This document shows, piece after piece, positions 1 to 11,010 of a DNA stretch of 64,000 bases. Numbering within the stretch: the first letter of the stretch is position 1; each line of letters begins with the position of its first letter. The DNA comes from Siphonodentalium dalli. Its lineage: Eukaryota; Mollusca; Scaphopoda; Gadilida; Siphonodentaliidae. Location of the stretch: NCBI GenBank assembly GCA_032622095.1, contig CP136067.1, positions 132,809,990 through 132,873,989 of the forward strand, written 5' to 3'. The position numbers and the translations under genes are program-made. Under the pieces are notes generated by a model, which ran no database searches, was not told the DNA's origin, and saw only the letters and a list, made by a program, of their open reading frames with translations.

Positions 1-599
1 TGCTAGTGTAGCTGTAGAAACCTATGCTCTTCGGTTTTTGCGAGCTATCATGACCATATATTTATAAATATTGAAATTGGGATATGGTCATTCTGATCAC
101 AGACCTGAAAAATGCCCATGCTATATTACAGCGAGGTCACATATTCATCACAGCACTAATTGTGAAAGCATTTAAAGTGATGTGAAACACTCAGGTATGA
201 TGATCAAATAGAAATGGAGAATAATCTTGGCCAAAGTAGTTATTTTTACAAATATTATATCCAAATTGACAACACCCGCCGCCATTCTTATATATTAATG
301 AAATGCAGTGACTCTCGGTTGCGAAATCATTTGTGTTAGTTTCTCTCCGATAGTTGCGTCCCGAATCGAGAAGTAAATATTTACAATTGAGCGTAGTTCT
401 GACGATGTTTTCTATGGAGTGGTATAGTCGATTTGCTTGAGATTTTCGACAATGTCAGTAGAATGCTAAATTCATTTTGAATACTAACTTAACAGTTCCA
501 CACACCGAACAAGTGCATAATATGTCTTTAATGTGATGATTTTATGACAATAATTTAGTATTTGAACATATTTCAGGCATTATAATATGACAATGGGTT

Positions 600-921
600 G
601 ATTTGAGCTCACGGGGAAATTATCGCAGAGAAATTACCATGTATTTCACTGGATCTATCGTGGCGAGCTTGTCCACAATAGAGTCATTTAACATGTACAT
701 ATTATCGCGGGTATGTGTTGTATACGGAACAGCCATTAACTTCGCGCCACCGGATCCGACTGCAACACTGTGCCATATCTGCACATGCGCTATACGGGTT
801 ATTTCTAGACACAGTGAATTCTGGAGCTGACTTTGTGCGACCCAATGTTGATTCGAGCTCAAGTGGAAATCATCGCAGAGAAGTTTCCCTTTCACTTGAT
901 CTCTGTTGTAGTTGGCGTGTC
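600..921 (+). repeat. Diverged direct repeat of about 75 bp
   Basis: The segments at about 600-675 and 849-921 share a pattern: GAGCTCA, then GGAAAT-ATCGCAGAGAA, then a TTTCACT-GATCT stretch, then GGCG-G-TTGTCC or similar. They lie about 250 bp apart in the same orientation. This looks like an old tandem duplication; no function is visible. Confidence 0.5.
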
Positions 922-1004
922 CTTTAACCGATTGTTACTACGAAAACGCTAAGGGTCACCCGAAACACCATGCACGGAACCCCAAAATATGCAAATACGC
1001 CACT

Positions 1005-1163
1005 CGTTATAACGAATGGCAACTCGCTATAACGACATATAACTCGTTATAATGATTCACAACTCGTTAACGGGGGTCGTGATATGACTTTTAGAAAAAT
1101 TTATAAGTAAATATAACGACTTGTTTTTATTTTTACAAATCGTTATAACGAAGCGTTATAACG
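1005..1163. repeat. Cluster of palindromic CGTTATAACG motifs
   Basis: The 10-base palindrome CGTTATAACG occurs at 1005-1014, 1141-1150 and 1154-1163. Variants lie at 1025-1034 (CGCTATAACG), 1045-1054 (CGTTATAATG) and 1065-1072 (CGTTAACG). Four of the six sit about 20 bp apart in 1005-1072. Spacing of two helical turns would suit a protein-binding array, but this may be a simple degenerate tandem repeat. Confidence 0.55.
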
Positions 1164-2343
1164 ACTTCAAAGTTGTTACAAAGAGTTGTTGGGATGTGGT
1201 GGTGTTCGGTGGTGTTTCGGGTGGTTTCGTACTTTCGCACAATAAACTACTACTGATTAGAATTTCTTTTTTATTATCTGTTTGTAGAATTGATGACTAC
1301 GAGTCCGTTGTAAGAAAATGGTGTCGTTAAAACGTTTTGCCACTCGTACTAGATCTCTGTTTTCGTGATAATTTTGTATTTAATTTTGTTGTTATCAGGT
1401 GATAGTCAGAGAATGATTGGCTCGATGAGTGCAATAAAGGCTCGCTTGTTCGTCCCACCGGGGCTTGTTGTGAAAACGAGTAAAACTATAAATTAAAAAC
1501 AAATCTAAATTTAAAACGAATGCGCCAAACGCATCGCTATTGATATACTATGCTACATGGAAGTTGACCTGTTCGAATACCTCCCCACATATATATAATG
1601 GCCATAATTCACAAACGCCTGAAATGATTCCTAAAATTCCAATCCCAATCGTTCGAGTAAATATATATGTTTGTTCGTGATTAATTTGTATTTATCTATA
1701 TATATATTTACAAAATTTGTGGCTCATCATTGGCTTCTTGAAACCGCAATCACAACTACGGGTATGGTAAAATGACAACTGATAGAAAGATCACAAATTC
1801 TAGTGACGTACATGTAGTACCTATTCCGCAATTCGTATCAGTGAACAGTGACCAATACGGCTACCTGATCTCCATAATACACCTGAAAGTGTAAGCGGAA
1901 CTGATGATGCTTATATCTTGGAACATTTGTAAATTTGTTATAAAAAAATGTAATTTTTCGACCAAACAAAACGTGTTTGGGGAGGGGTAGCTAAAATTCA
2001 GTATCTCGCAATCCATTCAAAATTTCTGTTAAATTTTGTCTACCTATGCTTGTCAGACAACTACTAAAGCATATATGAATTAACTATTTCGGCATTATTG
2101 CAATATCCATTTGAAAGATAATGTTTGAAAAAAATAAATCTTTCGGTTCCAAAATGGCAGGAAAATCCAAACTAACCAACACCTTTTCCTATAAATTGGC
2201 GATATGGTATGATGTAGTAATTGTAATACCAACAATCTTGACAAATAAGTTATGACTAAGCCACAGGGCTCGCCTTACAAATATCGTTAATTTCTGGGAA
2301 TAGTCACAGGTGGGTATCATTCGTCGTGGATTTGACAATAGCC

Positions 2344-2357
2344 ACCACCGACTCCGC
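2344..2357 (+). repeat. Target-site duplication, left copy (LINE insertion)
   Basis: ACCACCGACTCCGC here is repeated exactly at 10304-10317, after the A-rich LINE tail. The right palindrome arm has a single uninterrupted version on the minus strand near 46880-46897, which gives the pre-insertion site. Confidence 0.92.
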
Positions 2358-3648
2358 ATAAAAAGTTTTGGTAGTTTCCATAATTTTCTCGGGGTCAGTA
2401 ACTATGCGGTTCGATTGGTCCACTACTTCAGCTAGGGTTTTTGAAATATACTGTCGCTTCTCCATGTTTAGGAAATATTTCGTTGGTTTCTCTCCATCTT
2501 CAATGAACTTGGCTTTAAAATTTGGTGCGAATCATTTGTCCGGCAATTTTATCCTTTCTACTAGCGGTTAGTTGTATGTCTATATTAGAAATTTCATTCA
2601 ATAATTCGCTATTATTTGTGTCTTTCGAGTTGTCCAGTATACGTTCGATCTCCGATTTTCTATCTATTAGAGTGTGATTTTTCTTTTCGTTCTGCTTCTT
2701 CAAACGCGAAGAATATTGAATTGTTTTCCCACGTAAATCTAACAGCAGAGCATCTAAAAATAATGCGTCTGATATTGCGAACATGTGTGGAGATTTATCT
2801 GAAAATCGATGCGAGATTTTATATCTACTAACATTTTCCTGTATTGTTTCTCTAACGATATTTTGGTAATCCAGTCTGAATAAAAGAGAATTGTTGAACT
2901 TCCAAAAACCGCGGCCATGCTTTATATTACTGACGCGAAGGTCGAGTGAGATAATTGAGTGGTCGCTTCTATACCCCGTGAGTATGTCCGGAGTATCGGA
3001 TGTCAGATTCAAAAGATCAGATGATATCAAGAAAAAGTCGAGCCGGGCCATTTTTAGTGGTCGGGAACGTCGCCATGTAAATCTTTTCGTTGTGGGGTTA
3101 TTAAGTCTCCATGGGTCAGTCAGTTCCAGACTGCCAGCTAGGGATTTAACTGCGGATTTTGCTTTCGGGTTATTAACGTTAATATAATGTTTTGTATCTA
3201 GATTTTGTTCCTGCACAAGATTCCAGTCACCGCATATAATAATCTGTGTATTGCCAATTGTTCGGATCTGTTCGTGAATTTCATCATAAAAGCTCGGGCT
3301 GTCCTCGTTTGGTCCATAAATAGCAGCCAATGTAACGCGCATATCTTCTATCGTAATATCTAATATCAAACAATTGCCATTTTTGTCGCGTTTTGAGTCG
3401 TGGATTTTGAACTGAAACGTGTTTCTGAAAAGTATGGCCACACCCCTAGATTGGGAATCATAAGATGCGAACCTACAGTCAAATCCCCATTCTGATTTGA
3501 TCATGTTTTCTATTTCATTTGTAAAATGTGTGTCTTGTAAACAGTAAATAGAACCCCCGAGACCTTTAAGGTAATTGAACACATCGCGTCGTTTCTCCAC
3601 CTGGTGTAACCCTCGGCAGTTGGCAGATACAATTTTAACGGACGACAT
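2358..3648 (-). pseudogene. LINE ORF2, 5' half: endonuclease and linker
   Basis: The first 377 codons (3648 to 2515) encode an apurinic-type (EEP) endonuclease that nicks target DNA for target-primed reverse transcription. Visible motifs are SANCRGL at the N-terminus, CLQDTHF (most L1 relatives have E where D stands), IYGP, CGDWN, RLDFFLIS and SDHS. The frame then breaks at a run of four A at 2517-2520. With three A, it would continue directly into the conserved linker with FIEDGEKPTKYFLN, which can be read down to 2358. The gene is cut there by the inversion; its continuation is at 7446 on the plus strand. The single-base slip could be a real mutation or a homopolymer sequencing error. Confidence 0.88.
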
Positions 3649-6088
3649 AACTAAGTATTATTTGACGACACCACATCATATAGTCTTTGAATGGATTATA
3701 GTACACATATAATTTGCTGAATGAACATATAGTACATGAATGATATTCTGTTAAGTTGATAAATAGTATATAATGTTCACGATTTAATGCAAAAACAACA
3801 TTGATGATTAGACACACACACATTTCATTCATACTATGGATGGGGGAGGGGTAAAACCAAACAAATGGAATGTCAATACATTCGCTGACCGGTTTGAATG
3901 TCATCTTGCCTGACTTTTCCGGCCATGTGACCGCCATTCTGGACGTTTCGGTGTTGGAAAGAAGCGATATAATTGGTTACAGCTATGCATTCAGAGTCTG
4001 TAGTTCTGGAGACAGTATACGTATGTATATGGTTGGTGCAACAATTGATCTAAATGTATATAGTTATCGAGTTATAGAGTATATATGCACGTGGTCGTTC
4101 GGTGTCGGATATATGACAATTTTCAACGTGAGTTTAAGATTAGTGAAAAAGACAACTAAATCTACTATGTCACACTCATGTGGTCGGTTTCGTTCATATA
4201 GGTGAGACGATAATAGTGTACCTATATGAGTGCAAATATTAGTGTAACATATAGGAAAGTCGAATAATATGGATGGATTTGTACAAAATAATTTAGTAAA
4301 CTTTAGTATACGTTTCGTATGTCACAAGCATGTGGTCTTATTTTTGTGTGTGTGTGTGTGTATGCGTGGGTAAAATGTTTAAAATGTCAACATATCATAA
4401 ATACGACTGCTATGTCCCACTCGTGTGGTCAGTGATGTTGCAATATTTGATCGTTTGTGGTCAAATGGTGACAATGGCAGTATAATATAAATACAAATAA
4501 ACACCATGGTATAGAGAGGTAAAACTAATAATCATTTAAGATGTTATGTCGATTTGTTAATACCAAGCTATCGGAGTACACTTAAATTTTATAAAATGGT
4601 TACAAATGTCAACATATCATCAACACGACTGCTATGTCCCACTCGTGTGGTCGGTGATGTTCATGCAAGTGAATTGATAGATATGTACATGTGTGTATGT
4701 CAAATGGTGACAAACGGCAGCATAAATATAAATACAAATAACAACTGTTATGCCATAAATATATACACATATCATATGCGACTGCTATGTCCCACTCGTG
4801 TGGTCGGTGATGTTCATGCAAGCGACTTGATAGATATGTACATGTATGTACGTCAAATGGTGACAACGGCAGCATAAATATAAATACAAATAACAACTGC
4901 TATGCCATAAATATATACACATATCATATGCACGAATTACTGTAACATATATGATCAGAGAAGCGATATATTGTTTATATTAGAACATGATTCAGAAAGT
5001 CACACGTGTGTGGTCGTTTGTAGTCAAATGGTTACAAATGACAACAAAGTCAAAACACAGCTAACGACAATATATCAAAGTATAAGAATAGGATTGTACA
5101 ATTTACATGAGGACATGCTTGATGTGGATGTGTCTTTATGGTAAAGGAATGAAAAACGACATGGTATAGAGAGGTACAACTAATAATCATTCAAGACTCC
5201 ATGTCAATTTGTTAGAGTCTAGCTGTCCGGATACACTTACATGGAGTTGCATATCGTGGATTAATACCATTATTTGGGTCCGAATATCTATATACAGTTT
5301 TTCAGATATGTATATATAAAATGGCATATAGCTAGTCATATAGTATTGATCGGCAGCGATGTTAGTGGATAATATAGAGAACCAGGCAAACATATACAAA
5401 GTTTTTAAAATTAAAAACATATTTGTCTATAACATGCGTGTCGTGCGCGTATCAGACTTACTATATTTTTGAAATCTCTATGACCAAATAGAAAATCAAA
5501 CACGGATAAGTGTGGAGTGTGCAACACTGTTGAAACCAATCCAATATGTTGGTTTACGGAAAGATAATAGAGATCGTAAGGACCATAAAAAGCGTCATCT
5601 CTATAATAGAGTCGATGTGAATAAAAGTCGAACCACAACACAACAGTGGTATACTGTACTGCTATTAAAAGTGTCGAGGGAATCTCACTCAGTTTTACTA
5701 ATTTACTGGTGTATAATTGGGTAGGATAGTGTTAACAGACAAAATATATTAGTGAGCATTGTTCGTTATAATTGATGGCCATGGACAATCTGTTTTGGCG
5801 ATTGGCGAGCGACGACCACGGGTCACCGGTATTCTCATTCCTTCTAATTTATAATGAAATTCCAGGTCTGCATATATGCGTTTGACATAGCAACAGGAAT
5901 CGAGGCTAAATTAATTGGATATTCGCTTGTTGTTAGACGCGACAGGCTTTCGTGTACATGAATACAGACAGAATATGTGTGAGAAAAAGTTTGTTGACAT
6001 GTTCGGTCAATTAACGACTGCTGTAATTATTGAGTATCGGGTACGGTTTGTTTCACAATGCACACATATTGCGTATATACTATACACA
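3649..6088 (-). repeat. Long repetitive inter-ORF region of the LINE
   Basis: This 2.4 kb lies between ORF1 and ORF2 of the LINE and has no credible coding frame. At 4130-5060 a unit containing TGTCCCACTCGTGTGGTC recurs at about 4165, 4320, 4413, 4635, 4788 and 5000 with variable spacing (153-220 bp) and increasing decay. A flanking segment beginning CATGGTATAGAGAGG occurs at about 4504 and 5161. A short (GT)n run lies near 4345. It could be a native spacer grown by tandem duplication or a separate element inserted earlier; no target duplication was found. Confidence 0.65.
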
Positions 6089-7150
6089 TTAACTTGATTT
6101 TTCGTTTTGGCTGGGTTGTTTGGATCGTACCTGTAATAGGTTCATGTGATATGCTACTATATCGTCAAGATCCGACTCTGTGCGGAAGCGAATTATTTCG
6201 CCTGTGAACGCTTTAACGAACAGTTTTGCGTTCATCAGCCATGAGGATGTTATTCCTGGAGCCTTGTATGCCTTGGTTAATAGGTACTGGTTAAATTTGG
6301 TAATGTCCTCAGAAATTAGAATCCCAGAGCCTTTGAGTTTGTCTTTATGTGATTTTTTAGCACTTAGCACATCCAATTTTGCCATGCGTGATGTGAATTT
6401 AACAATCAAAGATCGCGAACTTGGTGATTTGTTGGTGGTATCTTTTTGTGTGGAGGAAGACTGTTGTTCAGATTTTCGCTGAGTTTGGCCGACACGGTGT
6501 GCAATCGAAATATCAGCAGTTGTTAGGTGCGTTCCCAGAGTTTTGTTTGTCATTTCCACAACTTTCCGAGCTGCTTCTGCTGTCGTTTCTCTCGAAGATT
6601 CGGGTTCGGGTATACCCCTTATTCGGATACTGTCTTTCCTGGAGTACTGCTCGAGGTCGTTATGGCCATACCACATATCACGCAAGTTATTTTCTAAATT
6701 CGAATTAGATTCCGTTAACACCTTGTTCTTTAATTCCAAAGTCGTCTTTGCAGTTGCTAATTCTGACACTTTGGTTTCTAGTTGGGAGATCTTTTCACTG
6801 AATTTTAGAGCTAGTTTCGCCTCGATTTCTTGAAATTTTATAACAATTCGTTCATCGTGCGAAGTACACAGTTTGTCGATGTTCTCTTTATTTTCTTTGG
6901 TTAGGGTGTCAATTTTACTAATTAGTGTTTGTATCTGTGTTTGCACTATCACATGGGCTGACATGGGTGTTGATGCGTTTGGCCCGTTCATTCCGACGAA
7001 TTTATCAAGAGTCAACTGTTTTTTTGGTGATCGCTGGATGCTTTCGTCCGACTCGCTAACTGTGGTTTCGTGTTCGGATGTGTGTTCAGATTTATCAGAA
7101 GTGAATCTCAATTGTCTCTTGGCCTTTCCCTTCTTTCGCTTAGTTGTCAT
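6089..7150 (-). CDS. LINE ORF1: coiled-coil RNA-binding protein
   Basis: An intact 353-residue frame, starting at an ATG about 300 bp from the LINE 5' end. Layout: a basic N-terminal tail (KRKKGKAKRQ), a charged linker, a heptad-rich coiled coil at about residues 75-160, then an RRM-like region opening with NDLEQYSRKDSIRIRGIPE and a C-terminal domain rich in basic residues. This is the L1 ORF1p (Transposase_22-like) plan: a trimeric RNA chaperone that coats LINE RNA in the cytoplasm. It reads in the same direction as the endonuclease half at 2358-3648. The absence of stops suggests a fairly young insertion. Confidence 0.87.
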   Translation of the reverse strand: MTTKRKKGKAKRQLRFTSDKSEHTSEHETTVSESDESIQRSPKKQLTLDKFVGMNGPNASTPMSAHVIVQTQIQTLISKIDTLTKENKENIDKLCTSHDERIVIKFQEIEAKLALKFSEKISQLETKVSELATAKTTLELKNKVLTESNSNLENNLRDMWYGHNDLEQYSRKDSIRIRGIPEPESSRETTAEAARKVVEMTNKTLGTHLTTADISIAHRVGQTQRKSEQQSSSTQKDTTNKSPSSRSLIVKFTSRMAKLDVLSAKKSHKDKLKGSGILISEDITKFNQYLLTKAYKAPGITSSWLMNAKLFVKAFTGEIIRFRTESDLDDIVAYHMNLLQVRSKQPSQNEKSS

Positions 7151-7445
7151 TACGAAGTTCTTAAGTTATATATACCTTGTTTCGTGGTATTAGTCCTTGT
7201 TTAAAAAAAAAAAAATCCAAGATGGCGGTCACACAACCTGAAACTTATTTACGAATTAGCATCCAAATTCCATCCATATCATACCGAGATGTGGAGATCC
7301 AAATGTATTCGAATCCAACTTTACTGCTTATGTTGGTTAATACTTGTCATATTCCTCGGTTTTTTGAATTGCTGGTGATATTTGCAATTTTTTACGGAGC
7401 AGATCTTAAAAGCGTCCGCGCACGACAAATTGTCAACCGGAAGTC
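7151..7445 (-). other. LINE 5' untranslated region, at the inversion junction
   Basis: Sequence upstream of ORF1 on the minus strand, ending at the junction with the plus-strand 3' half. The exact breakpoint cannot be fixed by eye; it lies between about 7430 and 7450, where the plus-strand reverse-transcriptase frame begins to make sense. An A-rich run at 7202-7213 lies on the plus strand here. The internal promoter of the LINE would be expected in this stretch, but no motif is obvious. Confidence 0.6.
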
Positions 7446-9959
7446 CTTTACACAACTAAAATAAACAATGGTGTTAAGTACGAAATCCCACAAAATATAA
7501 CATACCGATCGCTAACATCGAATGACGCAGCGTCCATAGAAGGCGTAATAACATACACGGAACTTACCAAAACACTTAAAACATTTAAAAACGGAAAATC
7601 ACCCGGCCCAGACGGTTACAGTGTAGAATTTTTCAAATTCTTTTGGAAAGATATCGGAATGTATGTACTGAACTCGTTAAATGATGCTTTTAAAAAACAG
7701 GAAATGTCAATTACTCAAAAGCAAGGTATCATCACCCTCATTCCAAAGAAAGACAAAGCTAGACAACATCTTAAAAACTGGCGCCCCATATCCCTCTTAA
7801 ATATTACATATAAACTGGCTTCAGCTTGCATTGCAAACAGATTAAAAACTGTTCTTCCAAAAATTATTAATGAAGATCAAACGGGATTCCTATCTGGAAG
7901 ATATATAGGGGATAACACAAGACTGATATATGACATAATTCACGAAACAGAACGACATAACATACCCGGGATGCTTCTATTAATTGACTTTGAAAAAGCA
8001 TTTGACACAGTTGAATGGTCATTCATTAACAAATGTTTATCGCAATTCAATCTAGGTGACTCAATAAAGAGATGGGTGAAAACATTCTACACAAATATAC
8101 AATCTGCAGTTCAAGTAAATGGTAGCATATCTTCATATTTTAATCCATCCAGAGGATGTAGACAAGGGGACCCACTCTCACCGTATATATTTTTGCTTTG
8201 CGCTGAGGTACTGGCCACTATCATAAGACAGAACACAAATATTCATGGTGTAACACTCGGTAGGGCAGAGTACAAGATTAACCAATATGCTGACGACACC
8301 ACACTAATTCTTGATGGTAGCGATACTAGCTTCCGTGAAGTTCTTAATGTATTGGACTTGTTTGCCAGAATGTCTGGTTTGAAAATTAATATTGATAAAT
8401 GTGAAATTGTCTGGTTGGGGACAAAAAAGAACTGTGGATTGGCACCAATCCCAAATTGTCACATTAAGGTATCAAATTCTTTCACGTTGTTAGGTATAAA
8501 ATTTTGCACTAATCCGACAGAGACTCTGCAACTCAACTACATGGGGAAGATTGATGAATTAAAGAAATCGATAAATAAATGGAAATATAGACTCTTAACA
8601 CCACTTGGTAAAATTACTTTGATAAAATCTATTCTAATACCAAAATTTGTTCACTTATTTATAGCTTTGCCAAATCCAGATAAAAAGTTCATAGACGAAA
8701 TGAATACCATTTTGTTCAGATTCATTTGGAATGGAAAACGTGATAGAATAAAAAGAATGCAACTGTGCGAAGAATATGAAAACGGTGGTTTAAGAATGGT
8801 GCACCTAAAATATTTCATCGACTCATTAAAAATAACATGGATTCGAAGGTGCATAACGAAAACAACTCAATGGAGAAATTTGGCACCAAAACAAATAATA
8901 AATGACCCTCTATTTGCGACATATGGTTCAAAATATGTAAAAAGATGCGAGTCGACTATTGGGAATCCTTTCTGGCGTGACGTCTTTGTAGCCTGGCGTA
9001 ATTTTCTGGACATAAAAAGTAAAGAGCCTCGATGCGGCATGACGCAGACAATTTGGAACAATGATGAATTGTTGATCGACGACTCAATGATAGACGTCGC
9101 TGAGTGGAAGGACAAAGGCATAACATTCATAAATGATATGTTCACCGAAGACAATAAGCTACATTCCATCGAAACTCTTAGAACTAAGAACAATATCACC
9201 ACAAACTTTATCACTTTACACGGCCTAAACAGACAAATTAATAGGTTATTAAAACGGACCGATCAAACTATCGTCAGGGTTCAAAATCCAATCATTCCTG
9301 AAAATATAGTATCACTACTTCAGAATGAGCGAGGTTGCAGAAATTTTTACGACGAATTCATAAAAGCGACTAAAATAGGACAATCATCGTCGCAAATGAA
9401 ATGGGAAAATGAATTAAGATGTTCCCTTCACTGGAAACATATATGTTCATCACCCTTCAAACTATTAGTCGACACAAAACTACGCTGGTTTCAATACCGA
9501 ATACTGACTAGAATTATAGGCACAAACAGACTTTTGAACATAATGCGAATTCGGTCAGACGGTCTATGTCTCAGATGCAACGTCGCAAACGAATCAATTT
9601 CGCATATTTTCTTTGACTGTCCATTTGTAAGAACGTTTGTAAATACCACTCAGGCCTGGCTAGATCGCTATCAACTGGGAATCTCGCTTTCTCGGAAAAA
9701 CATTCTTTTTGGGATTGGTGCTCACAATAAAAACAACAAACTAAACTTTCTTATACTATCAATTCTGAAATATTATCTGTATAAAACAAAATTTAACCCC
9801 GACGAACTCTCTCTGAAATTACTCATTCGAGAATTTGAATTACGGTATAAATCGTATCGATATATTGCACTGAACTCCGACGATCTGAACAATTTCCAAC
9901 TCGAGTGGGGGGACCTAATGAAAGCCATGCAACAAACAACAGGGCACACACATAACTAA
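7446..9959 (+). pseudogene. LINE ORF2, 3' half: reverse transcriptase
   Basis: An uninterrupted frame, with 766 codons after the first ATG at 7659 and readable back to about 7446. It lacks its endonuclease half, so no start codon of its own is expected. Motifs in order: KSPGPDGY, NWRPISLLN, TGFLSGRYIGDN, DFEKAFDTVEW (motif A), GCRQGDPLSPYIF (motif B), YADDTTLILDG (active site, residues 210-213 counted from 7659), FLGI-like TLLGIKF, and a C-terminal CLRCN-H-C zinc-knuckle at about residues 635-655. The catalytic aspartates are present. The family is the L1/Tx1 group, by the wording of motifs A and B and by the coiled-coil ORF1. No stops or frameshifts are seen. Confidence 0.9.
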
Positions 9960-10303
9960 CTTAGCAGGGAACATAATCATCTTGAATAGTAAATAGTCCG
10001 AGTTTACAATCTGACATTCGGCAAACCAGTCCAAAGTTCATGAACAAATTTGAGACAGAATATAACTGGCATAAATATATATATATACACGTGTATACAT
10101 GTACGCATACAATGTTATTAATATATCAATGTGTGTGCAAGGAGTGTGTAAGTTGTGTACGAATGTCGACCCCCCCCCCCCACCATTCCCGTCTATATAT
10201 TTATGCAATCGTTGTTATCAGATATTGTTCTGTACATAATATAAATGTATAATATAATGAAAAAATAAAATATTCAAAAACAAAAAACAAAAAAACAAAA
10301 AAA
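9960..10303 (+). other. LINE 3'UTR and A-rich tail
   Basis: Non-coding sequence after the ORF2 stop, with a C-run at about 10170-10182, AATAAA at 10265-10270 and an impure A-rich tail (A runs broken by C) at about 10255-10303, directly abutting the right target duplication. Confidence 0.82.
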
Positions 10304-10317
10304 ACCACCGACTCCGC
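10304..10317 (+). repeat. Target-site duplication, right copy (LINE insertion)
   Basis: Exact repeat of the 14 bases at 2344-2357. The first A may belong to the tail, so 13-14 bp. Flanking sequence resumes homology with the right palindrome arm immediately afterwards. Confidence 0.92.
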
Positions 10318-10492
10318 TATTTTTTACTATAATTTTCGTGAAAAATATATATCTCTCCTTCAAAACTGTTTCTTGTTCAACTTGTTTACCGTGGGTACCG
10401 TGGGTACTTTTGGCATTTGGTCGCTGCACTACAGGGCTAACTCTCACTTCTCGTGGCATTTCCAGCAAACCCTGAATATTACTACAACTATA

Positions 10493-10801
10493 ATGCGGCT
10501 CTCTGATATCCCTGCTAATTATTTACATGTATTTATAAAAGGTGTGTTTCGGCCTGCGGGTGAAATGAGGATAACGTATTGGGTCGGGATGTACGAGCTG
10601 ACGGATGGTGACTGGAGACACATGGACGGGACGGCAGCGACTGGAGTACTCTGGGACGATGGGAAACCGAATAAAGCTGTGGATGGATCATGCGCTAACC
10701 TGTATCAAGACTCCGATCCATCAGATCCAACATTCAAGCTGAACGATAACGCATGCTCAAAATTGTTCCGCTATGTCTGTTCATTCAGATTCGCCCCGTG
10801 A
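10493..10801 (+). CDS. C-type lectin domain exon, left copy
   Basis: 102 codons then TGA, encoding the C-terminal two thirds of a C-type lectin fold, a secreted carbohydrate-binding domain common in invertebrate immunity. Visible landmarks: YWVGM (the WIGL core strand), DGDWRHMDGT, VLWDDGKPN, then cysteines in SCANLY, NACS and RYVCSF. The mannose-type EPN triplet is KPN here, and the WND triplet is LND. No signal peptide or first cysteine is present, so earlier exons are missing or lie elsewhere. Left and right copies differ by two bases in length just before this ATG, so the upstream sequence is probably intronic or untranslated. An alternative exon start is after AAAAG at about 10542, preceded by a TACTAAC-like branch site in the right copy. 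Confidence 0.82.
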   Translation: MRLSDIPANYLHVFIKGVFRPAGEMRITYWVGMYELTDGDWRHMDGTAATGVLWDDGKPNKAVDGSCANLYQDSDPSDPTFKLNDNACSKLFRYVCSFRFAP

Positions 10802-11010
10802 TCAGTTCACACACACCCTGGGTTCAACTATAACAAAATATAGTTATATGTTCAAAAATAATGAACATTAAATTGACAGTAACGGGTTTTTTTTTATCGT
10901 GGCAACTATGGGGTCTAAATGACGTAAAAACCATGGCGACACAATCGCTCCGCCGTGGGATTATTTACACTAATTGAATGTTAGTTAACTTTTTAGCATC
11001 ATGATTTGTC

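Larger units (their letters stand above)
1..1792. other. Left flank outside the palindrome, no gene seen
   Basis: AT-rich sequence that does not match the region beyond the right arm. The open frames here are short and overlap on both strands, and none resembles a known protein. It contains the direct repeat and the CGTTATAACG cluster listed separately. I see no coding or RNA gene. Confidence 0.6.
2358..10303 (+). mobile_element. L1/Tx1-type LINE with twin-priming inversion
   Basis: A 7.9 kb LINE is bounded by the 14 bp duplication at 2344-2357 and 10304-10317. The 5' part (5'UTR, ORF1, inter-ORF region, endonuclease and linker of ORF2) reads on the minus strand from about 7445 down to 2358. 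The 3' part (reverse transcriptase, 3'UTR, A-rich tail) reads on the plus strand from about 7446 to 10303. Inverted 5' segment, then 3' segment, then tail is the arrangement produced by twin priming. The inverted piece ends in codons for TKTFYA and the plus piece starts near LYTTKINNG, so the two meet within a few codons in the LINE protein. The inter-ORF region is unusually long (2.4 kb) and repetitive. Confidence 0.9.

Noticed and set aside
4343-4363. (GT)n run as a functional Z-DNA or promoter element
   Set aside because: Short simple repeat in a decayed array; nothing else supports function.
7177-7464. 95-codon plus-strand frame across the LINE junction
   Set aside because: It spans the 5'UTR of the inverted half and the start of the reverse transcriptase in the wrong frame.
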